From: Azospirillum sp. B510
GTDB lineage: Bacteria; Pseudomonadota; Alphaproteobacteria; Azospirillales; Azospirillaceae
Length of the DNA: 64,000 nt
NCBI RefSeq assembly: GCF_000010725.1
Contig: NC_013856.1
Location: 659,780-723,779 of the forward strand
Direction: 5' to 3'
Below the pieces are notes generated by a model, which worked only from the letters and a program-made list of their open reading frames with translations, made no database searches and was not told the DNA's origin. The position numbers were made by a program, and so were the translations under genes. Numbering within the stretch: the first letter of the stretch is position 1; every line of letters begins with the position of its first letter. This document shows, in pieces, positions 43,366-52,404 of the stretch.

Positions 43366-44610
43366 TCAAACATCCCAGAGAAGATGCAGGCGTTCAACAC
43401 CATTGACCACACCGGCGTGGGTGATGGCGGGGCGATCGGGATCCAGACGTATATCGGGCATACGGCTGGTCCATTCCGCCAGAAAGATTTCCAGCTCGAC
43501 CCGCGCCAGAGGCGCCCCGGCACAGCGATGGGGGCCGTTGCCAAAGGTGTTGAGCACCGATACCTCGCGGTCGAAGTTCACAGTGAACGGGTCATCGTAG
43601 AGGCGGTCATCGATGCTCGACAGCCCGATCGGCACCATGATCATCTCGTCCTTCAGAAAGGTGACACCCTTATACGTGGTGTCCTTCTTGATGAGCCGGC
43701 CGGTGTTGGACAGACCGAATCGCCGCAGATATTCTGTCGCAGCGCGTGGAATGATGCCGGGTTCCTCCCGCAGCCGACGGACATGGCCGGGATGGCTGGC
43801 AAGATGGTGCGCGACGAAAGATAGCATACTCGCCACGGTATCCAGCCCGCCGAAGAAGACCAGCAGCGCCATGCCCATCACTTCATGCTCGCCGCCAAAA
43901 CGAGGATCCTTCCGCCAGGCAACGATGCGGCTCAACAGATCGTCGCCGGGATTGCGCTCACGCTCGTCCAGCACGGTCCTTAGATAGGCGACGATCTTGC
44001 CCTGGGCCGCCAACCGATCCGCCATGTCATCGGCGACCATAAAGGTGAGGGCCCACTCCACGAATTCCTCGCGGCGATCGAGCGGCAGGTCGACGATGCC
44101 GAGAAACACCGTGACCGGCATGACCCTGGCGAAGTCGCCGACGAATTCGCATGTCCCCTCCGGTCGCAGGCTTTCGATCAGATCGATGGCCAGCGTACGC
44201 GCCTTGTCGCGCATCTTGTTGACCTGAACGGGCGTGAACGCCGGGTTGAGAACCGACCGGAAACGACCATGATCGGGCGGATCGGTGGTGAGCGGCGGCA
44301 TCTTGATCGGCGCGGCACCCCGCGGAATGGTAAACTCCTCGTGGCTGAAAATCTCATAGGTTTCCTGTACCCACTTGATATCTTCGCCACGAGTGACGAT
44401 CCAATGTCCGCCATTGTGGGGAGTCCAGGCGATCTCCGGCCCGTCCTGCAACCGCTTCAGCGCGGTGTAGACATCCCCCTCCTCCAGTCCGGCAGGATGC
44501 CGGTAGTCGAAATCGATCATCCGGTCGGCGGGAATGTGGGGCGGCGCTGGCACACGCCTGAAAATCGCATTGGCGTCGACATAAGGTCCCTGTTCTGCGG
44601 ACTCTGCCAT
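43366..44610 (-). CDS. Cytochrome P450 (CYP101-like soluble bacterial type)
   Basis: 414 residues. The oxygen-binding I-helix has GGLDT (254-258), the K-helix ExxR is EYLR (293-296), and the haem loop is FGNGPHRCAGAPLAR with Cys363 as the iron ligand. TTDPPDHGRFRSVLNPAFTP is the usual C-helix region. These enzymes hydroxylate terpenoid or aromatic substrates with electrons from a ferredoxin and a reductase, neither of which is encoded nearby. The MAESAEQG start follows a GCGAGGACAG SD. It belongs to the oxidising operon with GMC, ALDH and SDR genes. Confidence 0.92.
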   Translation of the reverse strand: MAESAEQGPYVDANAIFRRVPAPPHIPADRMIDFDYRHPAGLEEGDVYTALKRLQDGPEIAWTPHNGGHWIVTRGEDIKWVQETYEIFSHEEFTIPRGAAPIKMPPLTTDPPDHGRFRSVLNPAFTPVQVNKMRDKARTLAIDLIESLRPEGTCEFVGDFARVMPVTVFLGIVDLPLDRREEFVEWALTFMVADDMADRLAAQGKIVAYLRTVLDERERNPGDDLLSRIVAWRKDPRFGGEHEVMGMALLVFFGGLDTVASMLSFVAHHLASHPGHVRRLREEPGIIPRAATEYLRRFGLSNTGRLIKKDTTYKGVTFLKDEMIMVPIGLSSIDDRLYDDPFTVNFDREVSVLNTFGNGPHRCAGAPLARVELEIFLAEWTSRMPDIRLDPDRPAITHAGVVNGVERLHLLWDV

Positions 44611-44672
44611 GATCTGTCCTCGCTTATTGTAAAGGCCGCGACGAACTGGATTGCGATGAATGAAGCGGCGAC

Positions 44673-45353
44673 TCAGGAGACCAGGAACCCGCCATCCACC
44701 GCGATGGTCTGCCCGGTGATGTAGCGGCCCGCCGCAGAAGCGAGCAGCAAGGCGGTCGGTACGATATCCTCGGGCGAACCGAGGCCCCGCAACATCCGGC
44801 CGGGCGTCGCGCCCGGCCCGGTCGGTGGCATCTGGCATCCGTCCGGAAACGGATCGGACAGGACGGCACCCACCAGGATCGCGTTAGCGAGGATGCCATC
44901 GGCCGCGAAGTCGAGCGCGAACTGGCGGGTCAAGGCGTTGGTGGCCGCTCGCGAAGCTCCGTAGGCGTAGTTGCCGTTCAGCACGGGATGCACCGATCCG
45001 ATGGTGGAGATGTTGATGAGGCGGCCACCACGACCATGCGCGCGCATGACTGTCACCGCAGCTTTCATCAGCAGAAACGCCGCTCGTGCATTGACCGCAT
45101 GCACGCGATCCCATTCCTCCATGGTCAACCCGTCGAGCGGCCAGAACCCGGTCCGCACCGCGCCGTTGACCAGAATATCAAGGGTGCCATGCGCCCCGAC
45201 CAGCGAGGCTATGGCAGCTTCGTCGAAGGCGGGTTCCGGCTCGTGAGTGACCACGGCGCCGGCTTCAGCGAACAGCCGGGCGATAGCATGGGGAATCTTC
45301 CCGTTGCCGACAACCAGCGCCGTCTGTCCAGAAAGATCGAAGGCATTGAGCAA
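44673..45353 (-). CDS. SDR-family oxidoreductase with altered active site
   Basis: 226 residues of short-chain dehydrogenase fold: LDILVNGAV, LINISTIGSVHP and ITGQTIAVDGGFLVS are present. The normal TGxxxGIG cofactor loop is replaced by VVGNGKIPHAIA, and the catalytic YxxxK reads YGASR (Tyr131, Arg135), so the lysine is an arginine. It may have weak or different activity, or a non-redox role. It lies 62 bases before the P450 gene in the same direction. The other SDR of this operon (48571-49341) is canonical. Confidence 0.85.
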   Translation of the reverse strand: MLNAFDLSGQTALVVGNGKIPHAIARLFAEAGAVVTHEPEPAFDEAAIASLVGAHGTLDILVNGAVRTGFWPLDGLTMEEWDRVHAVNARAAFLLMKAAVTVMRAHGRGGRLINISTIGSVHPVLNGNYAYGASRAATNALTRQFALDFAADGILANAILVGAVLSDPFPDGCQMPPTGPGATPGRMLRGLGSPEDIVPTALLLASAAGRYITGQTIAVDGGFLVS

Positions 45354-45447
45354 AATGATCGCACTCCAGATCGATCGGTTGAAAGATGGGATTAGGGCAG
45401 TTGCCTTAACAGTAATAATCCCATATACGGGAGGGGCGACGGCACCA

Positions 45448-47073
45448 TCAGGCGGTGGCGCGTCCCGCGATGAAGTCGGCGGCCCGTTCGGCGATCATGA
45501 TCGCCGCGGCGTTGGTGTTCCCGGAAACCAGGGTCGGCATCACGGAGGCGTCAGCCACCCGCAATCCGCGTATCCCATGCACCGACAATGCCGCATCGAC
45601 GACCGATCCGGCACCACCCATCCGGCAGGTGCCGACCGGGTGATAGCCAATAACAGCGGAAGATCGGATGTAGGCGATCCAATCCGCGTCACTCTCCGGA
45701 ATCTGCGAGGGGTTGCACGCGCCTACGACATGCTTCGCCAGCGGAGCGGCGGCAAAGACAGTGGCCAGTATCCGACCGGCCGCGACTAGACGCCGGACAT
45801 CGCGCTCGTCACCGAGCAGCCGGTGCTCAATCACCGGCGGACTGCGCGGATCCGTGTCGCGCAACCTGATTTCGCCGCGGCTGTCGGGACGCATGCAGTT
45901 GGCCCCGACGGTGATGCCCGGTTTGGGATGCAGGCGCGGCCGCCCGGTGCTGAGATCGATGGCCAGCGGTAGGAAGCTGGAGGAAATGTCCGGCTCCGAC
46001 AGATCCGGTTTCGATTTGAACCCGGCCATCAGATGCACCGCCGCCGAAGCCATCGGCCCATTCTTCGCGACAAGCCAGCGCACGAGATTGGAAGCAATGG
46101 TCAGCGGCCCCGCAGGGCTGTTGTAGGTCGGCCGGTCGACCAGTTTGCTGATGGCGAAGCCGTTATGTTCCTGAAGATTGCGCCCAACCGGCAAATCGGC
46201 GTGAACGGTAAGCCCCAACTCGCGAAGATGACTGGCCGGCCCGATGCCGGAACGCATCAGGATGGCGGGGGAGCCCATGGTCCCGGCGCTCACCACCACC
46301 TCGCGGGCGCGCAGTTCCATCGGCATGCCGTCGCGCAGGACCGCGACGCCGACAGCCTGCCCGTCTTCCACCAGCACGCGGTCGGCGATGGCGCCGGTGA
46401 TGACGCGCAGGTTCGGCCGCTTCAGCGCCGGCTCCAAAAAGGCGATGGCCGTGCTGCAACGCCGCCCACCGACCGCCGTTGTCAGGATATCATAGACGCC
46501 ATGCTGATCGCCTGCGCAATACTCGTCCCGTCTGGGGATCCCGACCGCCACGAAAGCATCCCGCACCGCATCGGTCAAAGGATGGCGAACCGCGCTCGGC
46601 CCGACCACAAGGGGGCCGGAGGAGCCGTGAACCTCAGCGTTGCGAACCATCCGGTCCGGCCCGGCGATGCGTTCCGACTTGCGGAAATAAGGCAATACCT
46701 CATCCCAGCTCCAGCCCGCAGCGCCATCGGCCACCCATCGGTCGTAATCCTGGCGCTGACCGCGCGAATAAACCATGCCGTTGATCGCGCTGGATCCGCC
46801 CAGCATGCGCCCGCCCGACCAGGTCAGAGTCCGCCCGTCGATCGTCGGGTCCGGCTCGGTTCGGTAATTCCAATCCGCGTTGGCCCTGCCCATCAGGGCA
46901 AAGCTTCCGGCGGGCATGGTGACCAGCAGACCACCACCTTTCCCACCGGCTTCGAGCAGGATCACGGTACGGCGCGGATCCTCCGACAGCCGGGCAGCCA
47001 GAACGCACCCGGCGCTGCCGGCGCCGACGATGATGACGTCGGGCACAAGCTCCCCGGTCACAGGGCAATCCAC
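45448..47073 (-). CDS. GMC-family FAD-dependent alcohol oxidoreductase (choline-dehydrogenase-like)
   Basis: 541 residues. The FAD-binding start VPDVIIVGAGSAGCVLAARL, followed by ILLEAGG, is typical, as are GGRMLGGSSAINGMVYSRGQ (GMC signature 1) and VVSAGTMGSPAILMRSGIGP (signature 2). The C-terminal GYHPVGTCRMG carries the catalytic His and NTNAAAIMIAERAAD ends the FAD domain. It oxidises a primary alcohol to an aldehyde, presumably the P450 product. Its start overlaps the end of the ALDH gene by 16 bases, indicating coupled translation. Confidence 0.92.
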   Translation of the reverse strand: MDCPVTGELVPDVIIVGAGSAGCVLAARLSEDPRRTVILLEAGGKGGGLLVTMPAGSFALMGRANADWNYRTEPDPTIDGRTLTWSGGRMLGGSSAINGMVYSRGQRQDYDRWVADGAAGWSWDEVLPYFRKSERIAGPDRMVRNAEVHGSSGPLVVGPSAVRHPLTDAVRDAFVAVGIPRRDEYCAGDQHGVYDILTTAVGGRRCSTAIAFLEPALKRPNLRVITGAIADRVLVEDGQAVGVAVLRDGMPMELRAREVVVSAGTMGSPAILMRSGIGPASHLRELGLTVHADLPVGRNLQEHNGFAISKLVDRPTYNSPAGPLTIASNLVRWLVAKNGPMASAAVHLMAGFKSKPDLSEPDISSSFLPLAIDLSTGRPRLHPKPGITVGANCMRPDSRGEIRLRDTDPRSPPVIEHRLLGDERDVRRLVAAGRILATVFAAAPLAKHVVGACNPSQIPESDADWIAYIRSSAVIGYHPVGTCRMGGAGSVVDAALSVHGIRGLRVADASVMPTLVSGNTNAAAIMIAERAADFIAGRATA

Positions 47074-48518
47074 ACATTTTTCGGCCGCAGGAACTCACGA
47101 ATGCCATGAATCCCTCCGAGACGGCCATAGCCGCTCTGCCGGTTACCGCCAAACGGGACCGAGGCCGGAATGCCAGTGAACCCGTTGATCCAGACGTTTC
47201 CGACCGTCAGCGACCGGGCGACGCGGTGGGCACGTTTCAGATCCTGAGTCCAGCAATAGCCAGCCAGACCGAACACCGTTCCATTGGCGATGGCGACCCC
47301 CTGCTCCTCGGTGTCGAAACGGGTGACCGCCAGCACCGGGCCGAACACTTCGGTCTGTGCCAATTCGGCATCGGGCGGCACATCGGCGAACACGGTTGGC
47401 GCGATGAAATAACCGTCGGCCAGCGCTCCACCCAGACGGTGCCCGCCGGTCAGCAACCGCGCGCCGCAGGCCCCCGCACGACCGACCATGCCCATGATCC
47501 GGGTGACCGCCCTCTGGTCCACCACCGGCCCCATCACCGTGGCCTCATCGGTCGGATCGCCGACGGTCAGGACGTCGGCAATTCCACGCAGCCGTTCGAT
47601 CACCGCATCATAGATGCCGGACTGCACGAGCAGCCGTGTCGGGTTGATGCAGCCCTGGCCGGAATTGTTGACGATGCCGGCCAGCGCCTGCCCGGAAAAC
47701 GCATCGAGATCGGCATCGTCGAACACCAGGGAGGCCGATTTGCCACCGAGTTCGAGTTGCACCGGCGTCATCCGCTTCGCCGCGTTCGCCAGGATGTGCT
47801 GGGCGGTGTGGCCGCTGCCAGTGAAGTGGATCTTGTCGACGTCGGGGTGGGCAGTCAGCGCCGCGCCAGCCGCCGGCCCGCCGGGCACGATGTTGACCAC
47901 GCCGGGCGGGAACCCCGCCTGAAGGAACAACTCGCCCAACCGAAGCACCGCGTAGGGGGCCAGTTCGGGCGGCTTGACCACCACCGTATTGCCCGCCGCC
48001 AGCACCGGCCCCAGAACCATTCCCATTGCATAGACCGGACCATTCCACGGCACTATCACCGCGACGACGCCATAGGGCTCGTCATGGGTGTAGTCGAGCG
48101 CCGCCGCCGGCCATGTCGAGATGACCTCGCCGCCGATCTTGTCGGCCCAGCCGGCATTGTAACGGAACGAATCCGCCGCGACGTAGGGGCCGTATTTCGC
48201 GATGCCGATGGCGATCGAATTGTCGATCACCGACAGTCGGGCCAGCGTGTCGGCTTCCTGCTCCAGCAAGCTGGCGAACCGCAGAAGCAAGTTGCGGCGC
48301 TGGTCGCCAGGGAGAGACGCCCAACCGGGCGCCGCAGCACGGGCGGCGGCCACGGCCAGATCGATCTCGGCTTCGCCGGCCAGAGGAATCGTGCCGGTCG
48401 GCCGGCCGGTCGCAGCATAAATATGCTCATACCGGCCGCCGCTCGCTTCGGCAAGTCTGCGGTCGCCGATCAGCAGGCTGGGATCAGGCAACAGGCCGAG
48501 TGCGGCTTCGGCGATCAT
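47058..48518 (-). CDS. NAD(P)-dependent aldehyde dehydrogenase
   Basis: 486 residues. Motifs in order are VPWNGPVYAMGMVLGPVLAA, a cofactor loop FTGSGHTAQHI, the general base in LELGGKSASLVF, and the nucleophile Cys in NNSGQGCINPTR; EVFGPVLAV and SGYGRLGGIHGI close the protein. It would oxidise the aldehyde from the GMC enzyme to an acid. The ATG at 48518 follows GGAGGTGTTTCC; earlier in-frame starts are less likely. The gene is second in the operon after the canonical SDR. Confidence 0.92.
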   Translation of the reverse strand: MIAEAALGLLPDPSLLIGDRRLAEASGGRYEHIYAATGRPTGTIPLAGEAEIDLAVAAARAAAPGWASLPGDQRRNLLLRFASLLEQEADTLARLSVIDNSIAIGIAKYGPYVAADSFRYNAGWADKIGGEVISTWPAAALDYTHDEPYGVVAVIVPWNGPVYAMGMVLGPVLAAGNTVVVKPPELAPYAVLRLGELFLQAGFPPGVVNIVPGGPAAGAALTAHPDVDKIHFTGSGHTAQHILANAAKRMTPVQLELGGKSASLVFDDADLDAFSGQALAGIVNNSGQGCINPTRLLVQSGIYDAVIERLRGIADVLTVGDPTDEATVMGPVVDQRAVTRIMGMVGRAGACGARLLTGGHRLGGALADGYFIAPTVFADVPPDAELAQTEVFGPVLAVTRFDTEEQGVAIANGTVFGLAGYCWTQDLKRAHRVARSLTVGNVWINGFTGIPASVPFGGNRQSGYGRLGGIHGIREFLRPKNVWIAL

Positions 48519-48570
48519 CGGAAACACCTCCATCTTTGATGAGGCAAGGGCATGCGGCAACGAAAAGGCG

Positions 48571-49341
48571 TCACGATACGTGGTAGCCGCCATCGACCGT
48601 CAGATGATGCCCTGTGATGTAGCTGGCCGCCGGACTGGCCAGGAACAGAATGGCACGGGCCTGTTCCACCGGCTCGGAAATGCGGCGGAGCGGAATCCTG
48701 CCCGGCTGGGTCATTGGCCCCGTCGGCAACTGCTCCACCGTCATCGCCTTGGCCCCGCCGCTGGCGGTGCCGCCCGGCTGCACTGAATTGACCCGGATGC
48801 CGTCGCTGGCGAATTCGATGGCCGCAGCGCGGGTCATCGCATCCACCCCGGCCTTGGCCGCATCGTAATGGGTGTTGCTGAAGATGGTCGGGTGCTTGGC
48901 GCTGACCGAGGACACGTTGACGATCGAGCCTCCCGTCCCCTGCCGGCGCATCGCGTCGATCGCCGAGCGCATCATCAGAAAGGTGCCCCGCGCGGTGACC
49001 GCATGCATGATGTCCCATTCCGATGCCGGCATAGTCATGGTGTCGGCCTTGCGCCGATAGGCGGCGACGTTGGCAAGGATATCGACGTGGCCGAGCCGTT
49101 CGGCCGCAAGATCGTAAAGGCTGCGGATGGCCGCTTCGTCAGCGATGTCGCAGGCCGCCCAATCGGCGCCGACCTCCTCGGCCGCCTGACGCGCTCCTTC
49201 GCCGTCCAGATCGACGAACAGAACCCGCGCCCCGACTTCGGTGAACAAGGTGGCGGTGGCTCGACCGATGCCGGACGCGGCTCCTGTAACGATCGCCGTT
49301 TTGCCGCTGAGTCCGAACACTGCAAGTGCATCGTGCACCAT
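48571..49341 (-). CDS. SDR-family oxidoreductase (canonical)
   Basis: 256 residues. Cofactor loop TGAASGIGRATA (about 19-30), NVAAYRR in place of NAG, catalytic Ser in VNVSSVSAKHP, and YDAAKAGVDAMTR with Tyr and Lys intact. Asp in FVDLDGEG at the end of the second strand favours NAD over NADP. It could act on a secondary alcohol made by the P450. First gene of the minus-strand catabolic operon, with a candidate regulatory palindrome about 65 bases upstream. Confidence 0.9.
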   Translation of the reverse strand: MVHDALAVFGLSGKTAIVTGAASGIGRATATLFTEVGARVLFVDLDGEGARQAAEEVGADWAACDIADEAAIRSLYDLAAERLGHVDILANVAAYRRKADTMTMPASEWDIMHAVTARGTFLMMRSAIDAMRRQGTGGSIVNVSSVSAKHPTIFSNTHYDAAKAGVDAMTRAAAIEFASDGIRVNSVQPGGTASGGAKAMTVEQLPTGPMTQPGRIPLRRISEPVEQARAILFLASPAASYITGHHLTVDGGYHVS

Positions 49342-49405
49342 TGCCCGCTCCGTATTTTTCAGTGGATTCTTAGCGGTTATGAGAATGGCCAGCCCACAAC
49401 CCGAA

Positions 49406-49441
49406 TTCAGGCACTCGCCTTATTTAGCGAGAGTGCCTGAA
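49406..49441. promoter_or_regulatory. Inverted repeat upstream of the catabolic operon
   Basis: TTCAGGCACTC (49406-49416) and GAGTGCCTGAA (49431-49441) are perfect 11-base arms; extra CCGA/TCGG bases outside nearly extend the pairing. It lies 65-100 bases upstream of the first SDR gene. A TetR-type operator is the most likely meaning, a hairpin the alternative. Confidence 0.5.
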
Positions 49442-49497
49442 TCGGGGCACCGCTTCAATAGAAAAGTAAGCTTTGCGAACAATTTGCTGAGAAAGCC

Positions 49498-49554
49498 GAT
49501 AGTGTCCGCGAACGTGGTGGAAATTTGGTGATCGCCCTGGGGGTGGGGCATGCC
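49498..49554 (+). mobile_element. IS256-A-type terminus, right border of the catabolic island
   Basis: Starts GATAGTGTCCGCGAACGTGG and runs through GCCCTGGGGGTGGGGCATGCC, identical to the start of IS256-C. It faces the island, opposite in orientation to the border at 38897-39005. Another IS256 (B, copy 2) is inserted directly at its GGCATGCC. Confidence 0.8.
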
Positions 49555-50749
49555 CGAGCTATGCGGGAAAGTGGGTGATGACGGTGTGAGGAAGGCGGCG
49601 TATCGAGGCGGGTGACGAGCCTGCCCGAACCTCCAGAGGAGCGATACGCCATGACCGAGGATAGCAAGGTTGTCCGGTTACGTCAGCCGGAGGAGATCGG
49701 CGATCCACTGACGGCCATCCTGCGCGCGGGAGCGCGCCGATTGCTTGAACAGGCCATTGAGGCGGAGGTGGAAAGCTTCCTGGCCTCCCGGAACGTGTCA
49801 ACGACCTCAAGCTGCCGGACGGCCGCGAGCGGGTCGTCCGACATGGCTACGGCCCGGAGCGCGCGATCCAGACCGGCATTGGGCCGGTGGAGGTTCGGCG
49901 GGCCAAGGTGCGCGACCGCGGGGCCGATGATGACGGCGAGCGGATCCGGTTCACCTCGGGGATTCTGCCGCGCTGGGCACGGCGTACCAAGAGCTTGGAC
50001 GCGCTGCTGCCCATCCTCTACCTGCGCGGCATCTCCACCGGCGACTTCCAGGAGGCGCTGAGCGCCTTGCTCGGCAAGGACGCCCCGAACCTGTCAGCCT
50101 CGGTGATCGGCCGGCTCAAGGAGGAGTGGGCGGCCGACTACGCACGCTGGCAACGGCGCGACCTGTCGGCCCGGCGCTACGTCTACATCTGGGCCGACGG
50201 CGTCTACCTGCAGGCCCGCATGGAGCCGGTGGCCGAGTGCATGCTGGTGATCATCGGCGCCACCCCGGAGGGCCGGAAGGAACTGGTCGGCTTCCAGGTC
50301 GGCGTGCGTGAGAGCGCGCAAAGCTGGCGCGAACTGCTTGTGGACATCCAAGCGCGCGGCCTCACCATCGCCCCGGAACTCGCCATCGCCGATGGAGCGC
50401 TCGGCTTCTGGAAGGCGCTGGAGGAGATCTTCCCCACCACCCGGCAGCAACGGTGCTGGGTGCACAAAACCGCCAACGTCCTGAACAAGGTGGCCAAAAC
50501 GGTGCAGCCGGCGATGAAGCAGGACTTGCGCGAGATCTGGATGGCGCCGGACCGCGCCGCCGCGGAAACCGCCATGGCGACGTTTGTGAAGAAATACGCG
50601 ATCAAGTACGCCAAGGCGGTGGAGTGCCTGACCAAGGACCGCGCCGAGCTGCTCGCCTTTTACGACTTCCCGGCCGAACACTGGGATCACATCCGGACCA
50701 GCAATCCCATCGAGAGCGTGTTCGCTACCGTCCGACACCGAACCGTCCG
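49555..50749 (+). mobile_element. IS256-family element B, copy 2, 3'-truncated
   Basis: Starts CGAGCTATGCGGG right after GGCATGCC, the same target as copy 1. Homology to copy 1 stops after ...AACCGTCCG at 50749, where GGAACGTGTCAACGACTGTG follows. The 3' end and right terminus are missing. Confidence 0.85.
49651..50749 (+). pseudogene. IS256 transposase B, copy 2, frameshifted and truncated
   Basis: Same start (MTEDSKVVRLRQPEEIGD) and the same frame change near 49793 as copy 1. Unlike copy 1 it keeps GCTGGGTGCAC, so RQQRCWVHKTANVLNKVAKT reads through. The frame runs on to NPIESVFATVRHRTVR and is then cut. A few synonymous changes separate the copies (for example near 50030 and 50390). Confidence 0.88.
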
Positions 50750-50958
50750 GAACGTGTCAACGACTGTGAGACAGCCCGAGTTATGAATTAGCCGCCTTTA
50801 TTCACCAGGGTGGCGAGCGGTCTGGTCGCCGCGTTGAGATGATCAACGTTGGGCTGTATGGGCGCGCGTCGTCGGCCGCCGCGCTGACGGCGGCGTGACG
50901 GTGTCGGAGTTGGTGGTGGAGGGGATTGGGTGACGGCTGGGGCACGCTGCCCCGGTGC

Positions 50959-52299
50959 TCAGCAGATGAGCCGGGGCATGCGGCCGAGGGCGAGGTGGAT
51001 GATCGCCTGATCGGGCGCGCTGGTCGGCAGGTGAACCTTGATCTGCGCCTTCATCTCCACGATGCGCGCGGCGATCTTCACCAGGCGCAATCGCAAGGTG
51101 TCGAACTGCACCGTGCGCCAGCGGGAGCGTTTCGGCATCAGCGAGCGCAGGCTCCACAGCAGCCAGTACGCCCCGGCGTGCAGGAACAGGCGGAACTGGT
51201 TGGCCGTCGCCTTGGTGCAGGAGGTCCGGTCTGCGGCAAGGTGGGATTTCCAGGCTTTTATATGATTTTCCGCCTGTCCCCTCGCGCAATACAGGCCGGC
51301 ATACAGCCAGCGACCCGTGCCGTGGCGTAGGTTGGTGACGATGAAGCGGCTGTCGGTGCCCTGGTCTCCTGCCTCGACGCGCGCGACGATGCGGCGGACC
51401 CGGCTCCAGGTGCTGGCCCCGTCATAGAATTCCTTGAAGCGGCGCACCTTGTCGGCTCCGGGCATGGCCTGGAAGCGCGCCGCGGTGCTGGCCTCCAGCG
51501 TGGTGACGTGACGGCGCAGTGTGCTGCTGGTCGGCAGACCGAGCACGTAGTCGAGCCCCTCCGCCTCGCACCAGTCCAGCACCTCCGGGCAGGCGTAATG
51601 GCCGTCGGCGCGCAGCAGGATCTCGGTCTTGGGCCAGTTTGCCCGAATGGCGCGGAGCAGGCGACGCAGGAAGGTCCGGATCTCCGTCCCCTTGGGCCGC
51701 TTGGCTGGGCGCAGCACAGCGGTGACAAAGCGGCCGTTGCCGTCGAAGACAACGATGGGCTGGAAGCCGTACTCGTCGTAATGGGCGTTGAACAGGCGCA
51801 ACTGCTGGCCGCCATGCACCGCGTCGAAGGTGTCGTCCACATCCAGCACGATGCGCTTGGGCACCTGGCGGAACGAGGCGCAGTAGAGATCGACCAGAGC
51901 CCGGCCCATGCGCAGCAGGGCGCGGGTATCCGGCAGGTTCTCCAGGCGTGAGATGGTGGCTTGCGAGCAAAGGTCACGCTCGGACGGCAGGCGTTCCAGG
52001 GCCATCTTGAACAGCAGGTCGGAGCGTAGACTGCCGGCGTCGTTGCCGTCCTCGTAGCCCGCCGCGATGGCCAGCAGGCGAAAGCCGATGATGTCGGCCA
52101 GCGAATGCACGGTGCGCGTTGGATCGCGCGGGTCCTCAATACAGGCGGCCAGCCGATCGGCAATCCGCAGCCGCTTCGCCACCTCCCGCAGCACCAGCAG
52201 CCCGCCATCGGAGGACAGGCGGCCGCCATCAAAGCGCCCGATCACCGGCTTTCCAGCAACGGGTGACAGGCCGGGCAGCGGCAGGGTATGATCAACCAT
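50959..52299 (-). CDS. IS1380-family transposase, complete
   Basis: 446 residues of the DDE IS4/IS1380 type. The N-terminus reads MVDHTLPLPGLSPVAGKPVI. The catalytic blocks are VLDVDDTFDAVHGGQQLRLF, LLRADGHYACPEVLDWCEAE and YCARGQAENHIKAWKSHLAA. It is intact and belongs to an element spanning about 50.77 to 52.40 kb, whose ends carry TTATGAATTAGCCGCC and, inverted, CCGGGAAAATTCATGA. It served here as the reference for the split copy. About 70% identity to that copy suggests two different IS1380 species. Confidence 0.92.
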   Translation of the reverse strand: MVDHTLPLPGLSPVAGKPVIGRFDGGRLSSDGGLLVLREVAKRLRIADRLAACIEDPRDPTRTVHSLADIIGFRLLAIAAGYEDGNDAGSLRSDLLFKMALERLPSERDLCSQATISRLENLPDTRALLRMGRALVDLYCASFRQVPKRIVLDVDDTFDAVHGGQQLRLFNAHYDEYGFQPIVVFDGNGRFVTAVLRPAKRPKGTEIRTFLRRLLRAIRANWPKTEILLRADGHYACPEVLDWCEAEGLDYVLGLPTSSTLRRHVTTLEASTAARFQAMPGADKVRRFKEFYDGASTWSRVRRIVARVEAGDQGTDSRFIVTNLRHGTGRWLYAGLYCARGQAENHIKAWKSHLAADRTSCTKATANQFRLFLHAGAYWLLWSLRSLMPKRSRWRTVQFDTLRLRLVKIAARIVEMKAQIKVHLPTSAPDQAIIHLALGRMPRLIC

Positions 52300-52404
52300 G
52301 GCGGGTGGGCGCTCCGGAAACGGCAGGAGTTGGCGTCAGCACCCAAATCCTACGGCCGCTCAACGGATGCCGCTACACCCGCCAACCCTCATGAATTTTC
52401 CCGG

